Under the pieces are notes generated by a model. It saw nothing but the letters and a program-made list of their open reading frames with translations, ran no database searches and was not told the DNA's origin. Below are positions 48,541-59,725 of a stretch of DNA of 64,000 nt, one piece after another. Location of the stretch: contig JASANE010029205.1 of the NCBI GenBank assembly GCA_030248225.1, forward strand, positions 1 through 64,000, read 5' to 3'. The position numbers and the translations under genes were made by a program. Numbering within the stretch: position 1 is the stretch's first letter; every line of letters starts with the position of its first letter. The DNA is from Trileptium ribeirensis. Lineage: Eukaryota > Nematoda > Enoplea > Enoplida > Thoracostomopsidae.

Positions 48541-51500
48541 TTAAATAAATTTAGCTAGCTATTAGGATTGCTGTTGTGTGACGCTAGCTACCGATACAGT
48601 TTGTTTTAACGACGTGTTTTAACAGTGTTGTATAGAGAGTTCAATAGAGAGAGTTATGGCTGTTGTTGTAGTTATATATACCAACTTTGTGTAATTTCTT
48701 GTTTTTTTCCTTTCTTTTACGATTTTCAAACTTTTCTTTATACTTCAACTACGAATGTCGTGTCATATTTTTGGTATTGTTAGCCTGCCAGGAGTTAACA
48801 GCTACTAGGGTATCCCTGTTACGATGTATATGCGAATCTCGCTGGTGATATTCTTCTAGCTTTAGGACAGATACATTAGTCCCGGACTGTCGTATATGGT
48901 TTTACACGATTTTTCCATCCCCGTGCATGCTCGCTATACGTATTCACCTAGGTACATACCTACACGCATATGAGTAAATTTAGGTACCCTCACAGTGACT
49001 ATGCAGGAGGTTACCTGCATTTCTGGAACCTGCCGAGGAGGCGGGTGTGCTAGGCATAGTAAGCCCTAGCCGGGTTATAAGGCAGACCAGAAAGAGGGCA
49101 GCCCATTCCTTAAACGGAAACCTCTGGGTGGGATTGGTCTTTCTCCTTTTCCGGCACCTTTTACCACCCGTTGGACCCCAGGCTGCCACAACATGGGCTG
49201 CTCTATCGTCGAAGGCTGTGACATTGTAAACCTTCCTTAGGGTGGGACATAGTTGTCGGAACTATGTCTTAGCGCAAGCCTCGCCTAGGGGTGGTCCAAT
49301 GCACAGGCCGGGGAAATTACACGCTTAGGGGGCTTGGCAGTTATGGGCCAACACCAACGTTCTATTTGGGGAAATCCTGTGTCACTTGTCCCTAACACTA
49401 ACACATAAAATGTTTTCCATTTTCAGGTTTACGAGACACGCGAACACTCCAGGTAGTACGATTTGGGGTACATGTATCCTATAATGCATGATCGCACGCT
49501 ATTGTTCCGAACGGGTTGAAAATCCAAAAAATTATAAAAATTATTATAAGTAAATTGGTTATGCGGTGCAAAACTTTTGGTTTTTTGCTAAAATTTCATT
49601 ATACAGGAAATACGCTATTCTTGTTATACCTGGTGCATAAGGCCAGGGGTTTTTGTTAAGTTTACACTCTGTAATTTTCTTGTTATATACTAACTGTTAC
49701 GATATAATCTTTAAAAATCTTCGTCATCTAATGTCAAATAAATTTTCAATACACGACAGCGCGTGTAATCTGACCCATAGGAGCTGAAGGTGTTGTATTC
49801 TTTATTTTACTGATAGTTTACTGGATACTATCTACAGCCGATGGATGGTGCAGGTCACCAACGCTAGCACTACTTTTGGTAAAATACTCAAGGTGGCAGG
49901 GCCACATTATTTTCTCAGTACCTGCTGGGTTGGCACTTCATTGGCAATATGGGTTAAAGTCGTTAGCGAAGGCTTTTATCTCAACTGGCTGTTAACCTCA
50001 ATATTATAAAGTGTTACTTCTTATTTTCAGACGACTTGTACATAATAGAGCTTTATCGTCTTAGTGCAATCCTGCCACAATAGTATTTCGATCTCTAAAG
50101 GTAAAGCACCAATTGTTGCTCTCTACGGGAAATAGCTATCCTAGGTAACGGAAAATTCTATTGGGTACTCATAAGCTAACAAACCTATGGAAAATCCCTT
50201 CCTAGCTCCAATCTGTATCTCAACTCTGGCCGCTTGTCGAGCTGAGATAGAGGTTGGATGCCTTCAGAACTAATATAGTTCACTCCCACTCCGATCCCAT
50301 CCATGATAAAATTTCTTAGTTTAAATTTTCTGATTAAAATTTTTCAATTTTACTTTTTAAAAAAACTCATACCGAAACTTATTCAAATTCTTTTTACTAC
50401 GCACTACGGAAGGTTATGCGGACTCTTCACCGTAGTGACATTTTTGCCTAAAACATTTTGCATGAAATTTATAAGTATTACACTCAGAACCTGTGATTTC
50501 GGACACGTTCTGGTAAATTCTAACTTCGGGGTGTGTGTGCTAGTCTAAACGGACACAGCACCGCATGCAAAAATTATTTAAGAAATCTCTAAATAAATTG
50601 TTATTTTAATTCGCAATATTCCAATGTTGTTTTCTGGATAGCTCATTTTAACTTTACAATTTCTTTTTCAAACTTTTTTTCGTTTGGTCTTAAATTTATT
50701 TGGTGTTACAATTAAAACTTTTACCAAGTCTTACGTAATGTCATAACTTACTCTCTTCCAAAATGTTATCAATGTCCCATGGCCTGTCAGTCGGACTAGC
50801 CAGGGTACAACCGTTGAGGAGCTAAGTGTTCATATTCAATAACGTTAGTTAAAATTTTCTTGTTAGTTTTTAAAATTCATCGTTCTATTTAGGTGCTTTT
50901 CGTATAAATTCGTTACCCACGGCACGTTCTCCGGACTCGCCAGGGTTTAGGCAGTATTAGCACGGATATGCAGTTTTGCTAACCAAAATTCAATTTAGTC
51001 TTAGCTTAATTTTGAAAAGGTTACGCCTAAAAGGGTGCCGAATGCACCAATCCTAGCCATAACTAACTCCCCAATTTTTAGCCCATAGTAACTTACTTTT
51101 TAGTGCACCCAATGGTGTAGGTCTGTGTAGGTTGCAGGACACAATGGGTCTAACTGTAGTCTATTTTAGCTCGTACACGTTCACACGGCCTAATCAGCTT
51201 AATTTATAATCAAGCATCAGACATTGACCTAAACTTGATATCCCTGCCCGGGACAATGACATGTCTACCACTGGGAACTCGCGCAACTTTCATCCAGTGA
51301 TAAAGGGTATCTCCGACCGCTGGTAGACCGGTGCATCCCTTGGTGGCTCTTACCCTTAATTCTTGATTTCACTTCTTCTTGGGCAATTCTCGAACTCGCT
51401 CTCAGCTTTCACCCCTTTCCCTTTGGCCACCATTGGAGATGTCGGTTACGTTTTGGTAAGAAACGTGCCGCGGAGAAGGCCGATAAACTCACATGGTGGC

Positions 51501-51865
51501 CATGACGAGGCATGTCATTGTCGAAGTTTAGGTTACACATATTTTGTTAAAGTTGGTTAAAATCCAATTTGTTGGATATAGGGTTAGCTATTTTGTTATA
51601 TGGTAAGAGTATGATGCTGGACATCTTAACTGTAAAAGTACTGCTGGCAGGTAGAAAGGTGGTTTAGCCTGAAATAAACTCTTTGAAAGGTTATCGGTTA
51701 ATTGTTAATTTTATATCTGCTTGTTGCACGTCACCAGCACGATTTGTTCGTTGCTGTGATAGAACTTGTTCTTGTTAATATTTAATGGGAAGGAACCTAT
51801 ATATGGTGGTTTGCATGGAAATATTGCGATAGGAAAGTAATGTTGTAATATTTTTCTAATTCCAG
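48541..51865 (+). other. 5' region of the large retroelement: LTR or leader, boundaries unknown
   Basis: No supported coding sequence. Somewhere here must lie the 5' LTR and primer-binding site of the element whose genes start at 51867. Without the 3' LTR, which is beyond the window, the borders cannot be drawn. A GC-rich stretch at 49020-49330 is of unknown nature. Candidate splice donors occur, for example TTTTGGTAAGA near 51451. Confidence 0.4.
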
Positions 51866-51866
51866 C

Positions 51867-52156
51867 ATGGCTTCTACGTCCAAGGAGGTAACTATTAGCG
51901 GATACCAAACGCACGCATCCGAAGGCGACTATAGCGAGGGCGATTGGACACCCCCTAAACGGCGTTCACGCAAGCGGCGTAAGACGGCGACACCACCGCG
52001 GGGTAAATCGGCGCAACCCTCACGGGCATCGACTCCGGCTGATGATCCGGAGCGACCTCCTACCGAGGCTGAAACGCGACAACGGCATGCGTTACGTGCT
52101 CAACGGTACTTGCGGCAAGCGCTTAGGGAGCCAACCTATGTGCCTCCACCGATTTT
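51867..52156 (+). CDS. ORF3 first coding exon (retroelement accessory protein)
   Basis: ATG at 51867 directly follows a strong acceptor (TTTTTCTAATTCCAG, ending at 51865), so a leader exon lies upstream. The exon codes 96 residues plus two bases: a serine/acidic start, a strongly basic nuclear-localisation-like run PPKRRSRKRRK (29-39), then a disordered and a helical part. It ends in ATTTT with a consensus donor GTAAGT at 52157. The two leftover bases TT plus the A after the acceptor at 59725 make a leucine codon and continue in phase into the exonuclease. If unspliced, it would end at the TAA inside the donor (97 aa). Confidence 0.65.
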
Positions 52157-52473
52157 GTAAGTATTAGTAAAGTCTTTTGTTGGTAATTGTAAAATTTCTT
52201 TATATATAATTGATCTTTTTGCACTCGCTTATGCACTAATAATTTGTAATGTGACACAGGTATGTTTTGAGTGAAGGGTACCCATATCCCAACCCTTGGC
52301 AGTACCTGAGAGGGGGTGGGTAGGAATGGGACATTTATGTATAACAATGAATTGTGTGTTGTTTTAGTGATTGAAGATTGTCGGTAAGGAATTATAATTT
52401 TTGGATAAAAACTTAGAATTGTAGAGTTGGAAATTTCAGTGAATTTGTAATACTAGGCGATAAAGTAATAGTA

Positions 52474-55400
52474 ATGGAATCTGATAGGGATCCAGATAGT
52501 GTGTTTGTTGAATGTGAAGACCAGGTTGAACGAACTATATCAACCACAACCACTGAACGTGTGATGTTTTCCACGGTGGCACCACCTATCTTCACGTTTG
52601 CTGCTACGACGGGAGTCGGAACAACCTCTCGGATACCACGACGACCCAGAGTTACAGCTTCTACGGGCTGGCGTCCAGAAGTGCGGCGGCAACCTGTTCC
52701 GCTTGAACCAGACGTTACAGTGATAGCTGCGAATCCAGGTGTGGAAAGCGATATTCCATTGGAATTGTCTTCAACTGCTAGACGACGACGTTATTTCGCA
52801 GATCTGGATGATGAGATAACGCGAGCTCAGGACCATTGTCGGAAAATGGCAGAAAAATGGCGAGGAGCAAAACAAAGTAGTACTGATACTAGTGATAATG
52901 GAGGTCGGCGTAGACAACCGGTAATTTTTGAGCAGTCGGAATATGGAAGAACAGTGGGTGCAGCGAGACCAACACCATATATTCCACCTCCTTATCCATT
53001 GGGTCAGGATGAACCTCAGCGTGGAGTTGATGTGTTTGGACCCGGAGATCGCATCGCAATTGAGCGATCTCGCAGTCGCGTAGAGTCTGTTCCTAGAGAG
53101 CCGGATGAAAACAGTACTCGGGTGAAGCGAATAAGTCAAGGTGTTGATACGGCGGAACGGCGTATGCAGTCGTTGGCCCAGGAGATCGAACACTACCGCA
53201 GCGTCATCAGTCGGCACTCTTCTGCGGATGAGTTTGAGGTTCGTGAGGCTGAGAATGTATTGTATCAAGCGTTGGAAAATGCTGTTTGTGGTGGTCTTCC
53301 GACTACAATTCAAGCGAACCCCACTCGTTCTACATATGTTGGTGAACGTTTTCGATTACCGGTACGAAGTGAAGCGATAGTGAAAGAACCGGCGCATGAA
53401 CACGCGCAATCTCGCTATCGTGATTGGGTTGGCGAAATTCAACAGGAAACTCGGCGACCAGTTCCGGATATTAGACCTACTGAATTGGATATCTTGCGTA
53501 CTACTATGCAGGAGGAAGACGATCGACGGCGGCGAGGTCCAGCACTTTCGCAGGCCAACCTGACGGAACAAAGAACATCTACCGCGAATGCACCTGGTAT
53601 CTTGTCAGTTCGAGAACCTGTTGCGCAAGAACAATTACGAACGCAACTGCACAGTGGAACCGATGTGAATACCACTGGTCGGGCTTCAGCTTGGTCGACA
53701 TTTTCTGGTATGCCAGAAATACCGGCTTATGTGCTTCGACATCCATGGGAAAAGTTCAAAGGCGATGATTTTCCTGGCTGGTTAGAAGGTTTTGAACGAA
53801 CATTACGTAGTTTTCATGTGCGATTGGATACGCATAAGGTAACATTATTTACCTTAGCAATGGCTGGGGAATCAGCTAGATACGTTCTTCGAGCAGTTGA
53901 ATCGACGCTACCGGAACCAGCTTATTATGAGGATTATGTACGCGGATTTCTTCGTCATTATGATCTTCTGAAATCCTTTGGTGATCGGCTGAACGATTTC
54001 AAAGCCAGTATGGTGCAAGGTCGGAGTGAAACTATTATGGCGTTTAAAGCAAGATTGCAAGCCACATGGTTACGAAAATTCAGTCTGATTGAGCAACAGC
54101 ACAATTATTCGGAATGTTTCTTCACGTTCCTTAAGGGCTTACGTCATGGGATTGGAGCAGATATACAAACTCGGTGTGGAGATCGACATGATGTGGAGGA
54201 AGCTGCTCGGATTGCAGTGGAGCGTCATGATTTTCTGCGACGTTGTGATACACATTTCCGTGAGGAGGGAACGGATGGAAATGTTCGACCGGGAATTTTG
54301 CGAAAAACGGTCAGGATGAAGGATGTTTCCGCAGCTGAAATGGAAATGGCTGCCGATTCGCAGGATAGCGACAATGAGAATCCACAAGTAGCGGTAGCAC
54401 AAACAGTCACGCGTAGTGGATTTGTGCCTCGTGCCACTGCGGCTCCAGTTCGTTCGACAGGCGTATCGACGTTTCCGGTCACTACCCAGTCAACAACTGT
54501 GAACGAAACGAGGGTGAAGAGTGCTGCAGCTGAGAATCATGAATCATCTACGACGGAATTGCAACAAATGATGAAACAATTCTTGGAGCAGATGAAATTG
54601 CAAACAACACCGAGGGCTAATGCGGTATCGGAGAGTACAACTGCACGGAGGCAGTGGATTAGTGAACGTAATGGTAACGTTGCTTCAGAAGGAATACGAC
54701 GACCACAACGCATTGGAGGCGGTACTCTGTTGAGTACGGGAACCAATTTGCGCGTTAATCCATTGGTGAATACGCGACGACGGTGTTTCGCCTGTACTGG
54801 TTTTGGTCATATTTCGACTAATTGTCCTTCGTTACCGACAACAACGGCAGGACAGGCTACGGATCCAACTCGATCTGGAGTTTCGATAGAACGATCCGTT
54901 CCACATGTAGCGGAAATTGCAGAGTGGATGGATGCGGCAGACGTGGATGAGGAAGCAAATGTGGAATCTACGGGAACAAACACCGATGACGAAGTGGTTT
55001 GGGATTTCGGTCTTATCGAAGCCGATATTTTCCAGGTTGGGGATAATTACCCAGCAAATTCGTTAGAATCCAGCGATGATCATCGGATCGTTATTGCGCC
55101 GCCGCTGGAAGAGCGACAGCAAACCGGACGAGTCTTTATCGATGTAGTGTTGGATGGCGTTATTGCTCGGGCATTTGTCGATACCGGTGCAGATGTTAGC
55201 TTAGTAAATGCAGAGTTGTACGAAACGTCTTGGAACGCTTGGCCATGTATCAGTGGTGCAAAACGACTTCGTGCAATTAATGGAAGCGAACTATCATGCA
55301 TGGGAATTGCACGAATACCGGTCAATGTTGGTTTGACTACGGTGGAATTTCATCCTTTTTATGTAGTCAAGGAACTGAAATATCCAGTTATTTTGGGTCA

Positions 55401-55629
55401 TCAATTCTTCGAACAATATCAGGTTACAATCGCTTATCCGGGACCCGATGTCTCTATTGCGGGTATACCAATGGAGGTATTTACGTGGAATTTCAGGGCT
55501 GCCGATTACCAAAAGGTGGATCGGAATTGTGGATTTACTGCAAAGCAACAAGAGGTTGATGGACGAACAGCGTCAGTATTGGAAGTACAGGCGGATCCAC
55601 AGGTTTTCCGTCTGGCACCCAGGTTGTAA
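52474..55629 (+). CDS. gag: Gag-protease polyprotein (Ty3/Gypsy type)
   Basis: Codes 1051 aa. Residues 1-410 are long, basic and low in order. A capsid-like helical region (about 415-600) contains HPWEKFKGDDFPGWLEGFER and MAFKARLQATWLRKF, the usual pattern of retrotransposon Gag. A zinc knuckle CFACTGFGHISTNC lies at 771-784. An aspartic protease follows, with active site FVDTGADVSLVN (D903-T-G-A) and the later VILGHQFF (972-979) that closes the fold. Placing protease in the Gag frame, not in Pol, is known from several Gypsy lineages. It is longer than typical Gypsy Gag because of the N-terminal extension. Its stop TAA overlaps the pol ATG. A possible acceptor (GTTGTTTTAG near 52365) precedes the start. 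The ORF is uninterrupted, so the insertion is young. Confidence 0.93.
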   Translation: MESDRDPDSVFVECEDQVERTISTTTTERVMFSTVAPPIFTFAATTGVGTTSRIPRRPRVTASTGWRPEVRRQPVPLEPDVTVIAANPGVESDIPLELSSTARRRRYFADLDDEITRAQDHCRKMAEKWRGAKQSSTDTSDNGGRRRQPVIFEQSEYGRTVGAARPTPYIPPPYPLGQDEPQRGVDVFGPGDRIAIERSRSRVESVPREPDENSTRVKRISQGVDTAERRMQSLAQEIEHYRSVISRHSSADEFEVREAENVLYQALENAVCGGLPTTIQANPTRSTYVGERFRLPVRSEAIVKEPAHEHAQSRYRDWVGEIQQETRRPVPDIRPTELDILRTTMQEEDDRRRRGPALSQANLTEQRTSTANAPGILSVREPVAQEQLRTQLHSGTDVNTTGRASAWSTFSGMPEIPAYVLRHPWEKFKGDDFPGWLEGFERTLRSFHVRLDTHKVTLFTLAMAGESARYVLRAVESTLPEPAYYEDYVRGFLRHYDLLKSFGDRLNDFKASMVQGRSETIMAFKARLQATWLRKFSLIEQQHNYSECFFTFLKGLRHGIGADIQTRCGDRHDVEEAARIAVERHDFLRRCDTHFREEGTDGNVRPGILRKTVRMKDVSAAEMEMAADSQDSDNENPQVAVAQTVTRSGFVPRATAAPVRSTGVSTFPVTTQSTTVNETRVKSAAAENHESSTTELQQMMKQFLEQMKLQTTPRANAVSESTTARRQWISERNGNVASEGIRRPQRIGGGTLLSTGTNLRVNPLVNTRRRCFACTGFGHISTNCPSLPTTTAGQATDPTRSGVSIERSVPHVAEIAEWMDAADVDEEANVESTGTNTDDEVVWDFGLIEADIFQVGDNYPANSLESSDDHRIVIAPPLEERQQTGRVFIDVVLDGVIARAFVDTGADVSLVNAELYETSWNAWPCISGAKRLRAINGSELSCMGIARIPVNVGLTTVEFHPFYVVKELKYPVILGHQFFEQYQVTIAYPGPDVSIAGIPMEVFTWNFRAADYQKVDRNCGFTAKQQEVDGRTASVLEVQADPQVFRLAPRL

Positions 55630-55631
55630 TG
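55627..55631 (+). promoter_or_regulatory. TAATG stop-start junction between gag and pol
   Basis: The gag stop TAA (55627-55629) and the pol ATG (55629-55631) share one A. Such UAAUG junctions support coupled termination and re-initiation in some LINEs and RNA viruses. Here it would replace the ribosomal frameshift usual for Gypsy elements. Confidence 0.7.
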
Positions 55632-58600
55632 GAAGCAACAGAAGATGGCGCGGCCATTTTCCAAACAGTGCTGGTCGCGAGATCTGTGGGAGTTGTCCAA
55701 TCTAGTGGTCAACTCTGGGTGCCTATCGTCAATACCACTAATGCAACCTTAATTGTTCCAAAAGGGCTTATTTGTGTTAGAATCGAGCCTATAGCCAACT
55801 ATAATATTTATCCTCCGGACGAGGAAATAGAGGAAATCGGTCAGGTACAAACTAGTGACATCGAGTTGGGCTCGGCGCTTAAGCCAATGCAACGGCATTG
55901 GGTAAATCCGGAGCAATTGCAGCAACATCTCATAACTCAAAATAGCTGCAAGGATCAACTGGAACCAATACCTGGTGTTGATTTATCGTCATCAGTATTG
56001 GATGATGTGGAAAAACGCTATCTGCAACTACTAATGGATGAACATCGTGATATTTTTGCTAAGTCGAATGAGGAACTCGGCGATTGTAGTGTTGCGTTGC
56101 ATACAATCAACACGGGTTCTGCGCCACCTATTCGGCAAAAAGCGTATCCTGCGCCGCACGCAATGCGACAGGAAATTGAGCGACAAATTGGGCAAATGAA
56201 AGCTACTGGAGCGATACAACCATCAAATAGTCCATGGGCCAGTCCAGTAGTGATGGTGCACAAGAAGGATGGTACGTTACGATTTTGTATTGACTATCGT
56301 AAGGTAAATGCTTTGACGGTAAAAGATGCATTTCCATTGCCACGTACCAATGAGCAATTGGAATCACTTCGTGGAACGAGTTACTTCTCCACCATGGATT
56401 TACAATCGGGTTATTGGCAGATTCGTATGGATGAAGAAAGTAAACCTAAAACGGCTTTTGTCACCCACGAAGGGTTATACGAATGGGATCGTATGCCGTT
56501 TGGTTTAACCAATGCACCTGCTACGTTTCAGCGAACTATGCAGACTGTGTTGCTGGGATTGCTGGGAATCAGTTGTCTGTGCTTTATCGACGATATAATT
56601 GTGTTTTCAGCAAATTTCTGGCAGCATTTATTTGATCTACACCAAGTTTGGCAACGATTACGCGACACCGGTCTTAAAGTCAAAGGGAAAAAGTGTCATT
56701 TTGCGCAGGAAAAGGTACAATTCCTTGGACACGTTGTTTCACGTGATGGAATAAGTACAGATCCTAGTAAGATCGAAAAGGTGCAAAAATGCTCTAAGCC
56801 CACTAGTGTGAAGGAAGTACGTAGTTTTCTTGGTCTTACCAATTACTATCGACGGTTTGTACCCAACTACGCTACTGTTGCGGCACCGCTGTATGAAACT
56901 ACGAAGGAGCGTCCTAGAGGAGTCAAGTTTTCGTCCGGATGGACGGAAGCATGTGATGCAGCTTTTGAGCAGCTGAAGGAAGCGCTCACTACGACACCAA
57001 TTTTGGCCTATCCGGATTATACAAAACCTTTTGTTTTGTTTACGGACGCTAGTGATTACGGTGTCGGCAATGTATTAGAACAGGAAGATGAAGATGGTCG
57101 ACTTCGTGTAATTGCTTATGGAGGGCAGAAATTCTCACCTGCTCAGATGCACTATAGCATACCTGAGAAGGAATGTTTAGCTATAGTCCGTGCATTCAAG
57201 GAATATCGACCATATTTTATCGGTAATTACGTTACGGTGTATACGGACCATCAATGCTTAACGTATATACTGAACGGCCGCCGGAATTTGGATGGGCTTA
57301 CAGGTAGACTTTTTAGATGGACCATCAAATTGCAAGAATATTCCTTTGAAGTGAAGTATATGCCGGGGCTTAAGTTAACGAATGCTGATGGTATGAGTCG
57401 ACCGCCTCTGCTTCAAATTTCAAAGGAAGATATCGAGAAAGCCTATTCGTCTGCAGCTTATGAACGAGACGATGCGGTAGCGTACGCAGTGGATGTTGAA
57501 GCTGCCGATCAAAAGGATCAACCAGCAAGAAATCGCGGTCCGATTCAACATGATATGGTAAACTTGCGTCATAATATTATCGACCAAGAATGGCCGTGGC
57601 CGCAAGCACAAATCCTTCGGGAACAGCAATTGGATCCGGAGATTGAGGAAATTCGGGCTTTCAAGCTAGCCAACGGTGAAGTAGCAGGACTACCGAACGA
57701 ACGTTATCGGTGGCTATGCCGGAACCAGGGCGATTTCTTTTTACGTGATCAGTTATTGTTTCATTTACACTGGCGCTATCGGCATCAGCGACGTGCTGTA
57801 GCATTTACCCAGTTGGTGGTACCAAGTGTATTCCGACGGGAATTACTGCAAAGATACCATGAGGACTTTGCCGGTCATCTCGCTTGGGAGCGAACTTATC
57901 CATTACTTGCGAAATGTTATTATTGGCAAACTATGGCAGCGGATGTACATGTGTTTATACGAGATTGTATTGTTTGCAATCGCTTCAACCCAGGTGGAAG
58001 TCGTAAAGTTCCATTACATCCTATTGCTATACCGTATGCACCTTGGGAAACGGTAGGTGTAGATATCGTCGGTCCATTACCTGCTACCGAAAACGGCAAT
58101 AAATATATTATTTCATGGATAGACTATCTGACGAAATGGCCAGAAGCGTTTCCTGTGCCAGATACGACGGCAAAATCAATTGTGGCCACATTTATTCAAG
58201 GTGTCTCCAGTCGACATGGTCATCCGAAAACTGTCATCGTGGATCGCGGTGCTGGTTTTATGGCGGAGACACATCAAAAAGCTTTGAGTTCTCGTGGAGT
58301 GAAACTCAATTTCGTAGTAGCGGACCATCATCAATCCAATGGATTGGTAGAACGTTGGAATCAGACGCTTATTCGTGTCTTACGTAAAATTGCCGACGAG
58401 AATCCGGATTGTTGGGATGAATATGTACCCCTTGTCTGTATGGCGTATCGTATTACACCCAACGTAGCTACGGGTGAAACGCCTTATCGTATGAACTATG
58501 GACGCGATATGGATTTAGCTGAAGAACCACGGCGACTACAAGTGCATTCGGATTCGGTACAAAAATATGTACACGACTTGTACACTGAGTTGCAAGCAAT

Positions 58601-59150
58601 ATGGACCGAATGTAAAGATCAATTACAGCGGACTCAGGAACAATATTGCAAACAATATGATCGACGTGTTTCGGCAACTCGAGCAGACATTGTCGAGGGC
58701 AGCTTAGTGTTCTTGTTGGAAAAGACTGCTCGTGGACGGGGATTTCACCCAAAGTTGGAACCCCTATTTCGCACCTTGTATAGGGTACAACGGGTGGATG
58801 GTCATAATCTAGAAATTCGGGAAATTAATCAACCACGGGGTCGGGATCTACTAGTCCACAAGGATATGGTGAAATTATATCTGGGTAATATAGAACAATA
58901 CCTAAGCTATTTACGGGGTAAAATGCCTACCAACCCTAAAACTAGAGATCTTTGTAGGGTTTGTCATCAAGTTAATGCACCTAAAGTACCCGGTAAAAAT
59001 AAACCACGGCGTCTAAATGAATGGGTAGCTTGCGATGGGGCTCATTCTGAACCTCATTGGTTTCATTTAGATTGTGTAGGGCTTAATAAATTACCAACGG
59101 TATCAGAGCAATGGTTTTGTGCTGAGTGCAGTGTGGGAACACAATTGTAG
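55629..59150 (+). CDS. pol: Pol polyprotein: RT, RNase H, integrase, PHD finger
   Basis: Codes 1173 aa and copies and integrates the element. Reverse transcriptase: FCIDYRKVNALTVKDAFPLP, STMDLQSGYWQI, MPFGLTNAPATFQ and the catalytic FIDD (319-322, with Phe where Tyr is commoner). RNase H: LFTDASDYGVG (D473), EKECLAIV and VYTDHQCL. Integrase: an HHCC zinc domain (HEDFAGHL ... CIVC), then the catalytic triad D812 (GVDIVGPL), D872 (VDRGAGF) and E908 (GLVERWNQ), with canonical 35-residue spacing between the last two. After integrase comes a C4HC3 PHD finger (about 1109-1167): CRVCHQ, WVACDG, HWFHLDCVGL and WFCAEC. Other Gypsy elements carry a chromodomain at this place, so I infer that the PHD finger guides integration to chromatin. 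Intact throughout. Confidence 0.95.
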   Translation: MEATEDGAAIFQTVLVARSVGVVQSSGQLWVPIVNTTNATLIVPKGLICVRIEPIANYNIYPPDEEIEEIGQVQTSDIELGSALKPMQRHWVNPEQLQQHLITQNSCKDQLEPIPGVDLSSSVLDDVEKRYLQLLMDEHRDIFAKSNEELGDCSVALHTINTGSAPPIRQKAYPAPHAMRQEIERQIGQMKATGAIQPSNSPWASPVVMVHKKDGTLRFCIDYRKVNALTVKDAFPLPRTNEQLESLRGTSYFSTMDLQSGYWQIRMDEESKPKTAFVTHEGLYEWDRMPFGLTNAPATFQRTMQTVLLGLLGISCLCFIDDIIVFSANFWQHLFDLHQVWQRLRDTGLKVKGKKCHFAQEKVQFLGHVVSRDGISTDPSKIEKVQKCSKPTSVKEVRSFLGLTNYYRRFVPNYATVAAPLYETTKERPRGVKFSSGWTEACDAAFEQLKEALTTTPILAYPDYTKPFVLFTDASDYGVGNVLEQEDEDGRLRVIAYGGQKFSPAQMHYSIPEKECLAIVRAFKEYRPYFIGNYVTVYTDHQCLTYILNGRRNLDGLTGRLFRWTIKLQEYSFEVKYMPGLKLTNADGMSRPPLLQISKEDIEKAYSSAAYERDDAVAYAVDVEAADQKDQPARNRGPIQHDMVNLRHNIIDQEWPWPQAQILREQQLDPEIEEIRAFKLANGEVAGLPNERYRWLCRNQGDFFLRDQLLFHLHWRYRHQRRAVAFTQLVVPSVFRRELLQRYHEDFAGHLAWERTYPLLAKCYYWQTMAADVHVFIRDCIVCNRFNPGGSRKVPLHPIAIPYAPWETVGVDIVGPLPATENGNKYIISWIDYLTKWPEAFPVPDTTAKSIVATFIQGVSSRHGHPKTVIVDRGAGFMAETHQKALSSRGVKLNFVVADHHQSNGLVERWNQTLIRVLRKIADENPDCWDEYVPLVCMAYRITPNVATGETPYRMNYGRDMDLAEEPRRLQVHSDSVQKYVHDLYTELQAIWTECKDQLQRTQEQYCKQYDRRVSATRADIVEGSLVFLLEKTARGRGFHPKLEPLFRTLYRVQRVDGHNLEIREINQPRGRDLLVHKDMVKLYLGNIEQYLSYLRGKMPTNPKTRDLCRVCHQVNAPKVPGKNKPRRLNEWVACDGAHSEPHWFHLDCVGLNKLPTVSEQWFCAECSVGTQL

Positions 59151-59725
59151 CGACTTTGCTGATATAATTTTCGCGTTTATTTGTAATAGGTATTCTAATA
59201 ACTTTTTAAATCTTGCTCAATGCTATGTGGTAGATTTTTGTTTAATAAGATTCAGGATTTAAAGTTGCTATGATTGTGGCCACCGCAGCTGTCAGAGTGA
59301 AATTGTGGTGTGATATATTTGGATTTCGAGTGAAATTATATGAGACCTACTATTACAACGAATGTAAAATCAGGCAGAATGACAAATTTTGTAACTATTG
59401 ATATCACTTCCCAATTTTTAATACGGTTGGTCCCATATGTAATATTGAGTATCCCCATTACTAAAGCCAATTCGGAACATTCTATATTATACATACTGGT
59501 CACTTGATTCAAGAGTCCTTCAACATTATAAAATGAACCCTTAGACGAAATTTGTCAAAGCGCTATAATTTTGATTGTGGCTGTTTCAAATTTATGTATT
59601 AAATAAGCGATATTACATGTAAATTGAACTTGACATATTCATTTGAAGTAATATCTTTATTTGTTATGTCTCATGGCGAGCGAAACGCTGTAAATTGTAT
59701 AATCATAGACGTATATTTATTTTAG
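59151..59725 (+). other. Spacer between pol and ORF3 second exon
   Basis: AT-rich, no open frame. Ends in the acceptor TATTTATTTTAG. An in-frame TAG at 59706-59708 shows that the ORF3 frame cannot extend upstream without splicing. Confidence 0.6.

Larger units (their letters stand above)
52157..59725 (+). other. Predicted 7.6-kb intron spanning gag and pol
   Basis: Donor GTAAGT at 52157 and acceptor TTATTTTAG ending at 59725. Unspliced RNA would serve gag and pol, and spliced RNA would serve ORF3, as with retroviral genomic and subgenomic messages. The flanks of gag-pol inside this interval (52157-52473 and 59151-59725) show no LTR-like repeat. That argues against a separate element inserted into a host intron. 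Confidence 0.6.

Noticed and set aside
48541..52473. Search for the 5' LTR and primer-binding site
   Set aside because: Several TGG-starting strings exist, but none matches a tRNA end I can vouch for. Without the 3' LTR no boundary can be defended.
59151..59725. LTRs tightly flanking gag-pol, which would make ORF3 a host gene
   Set aside because: I compared 52157-52473 with 59151-59725 by eye and found no shared terminal repeat. An alignment program should confirm this.
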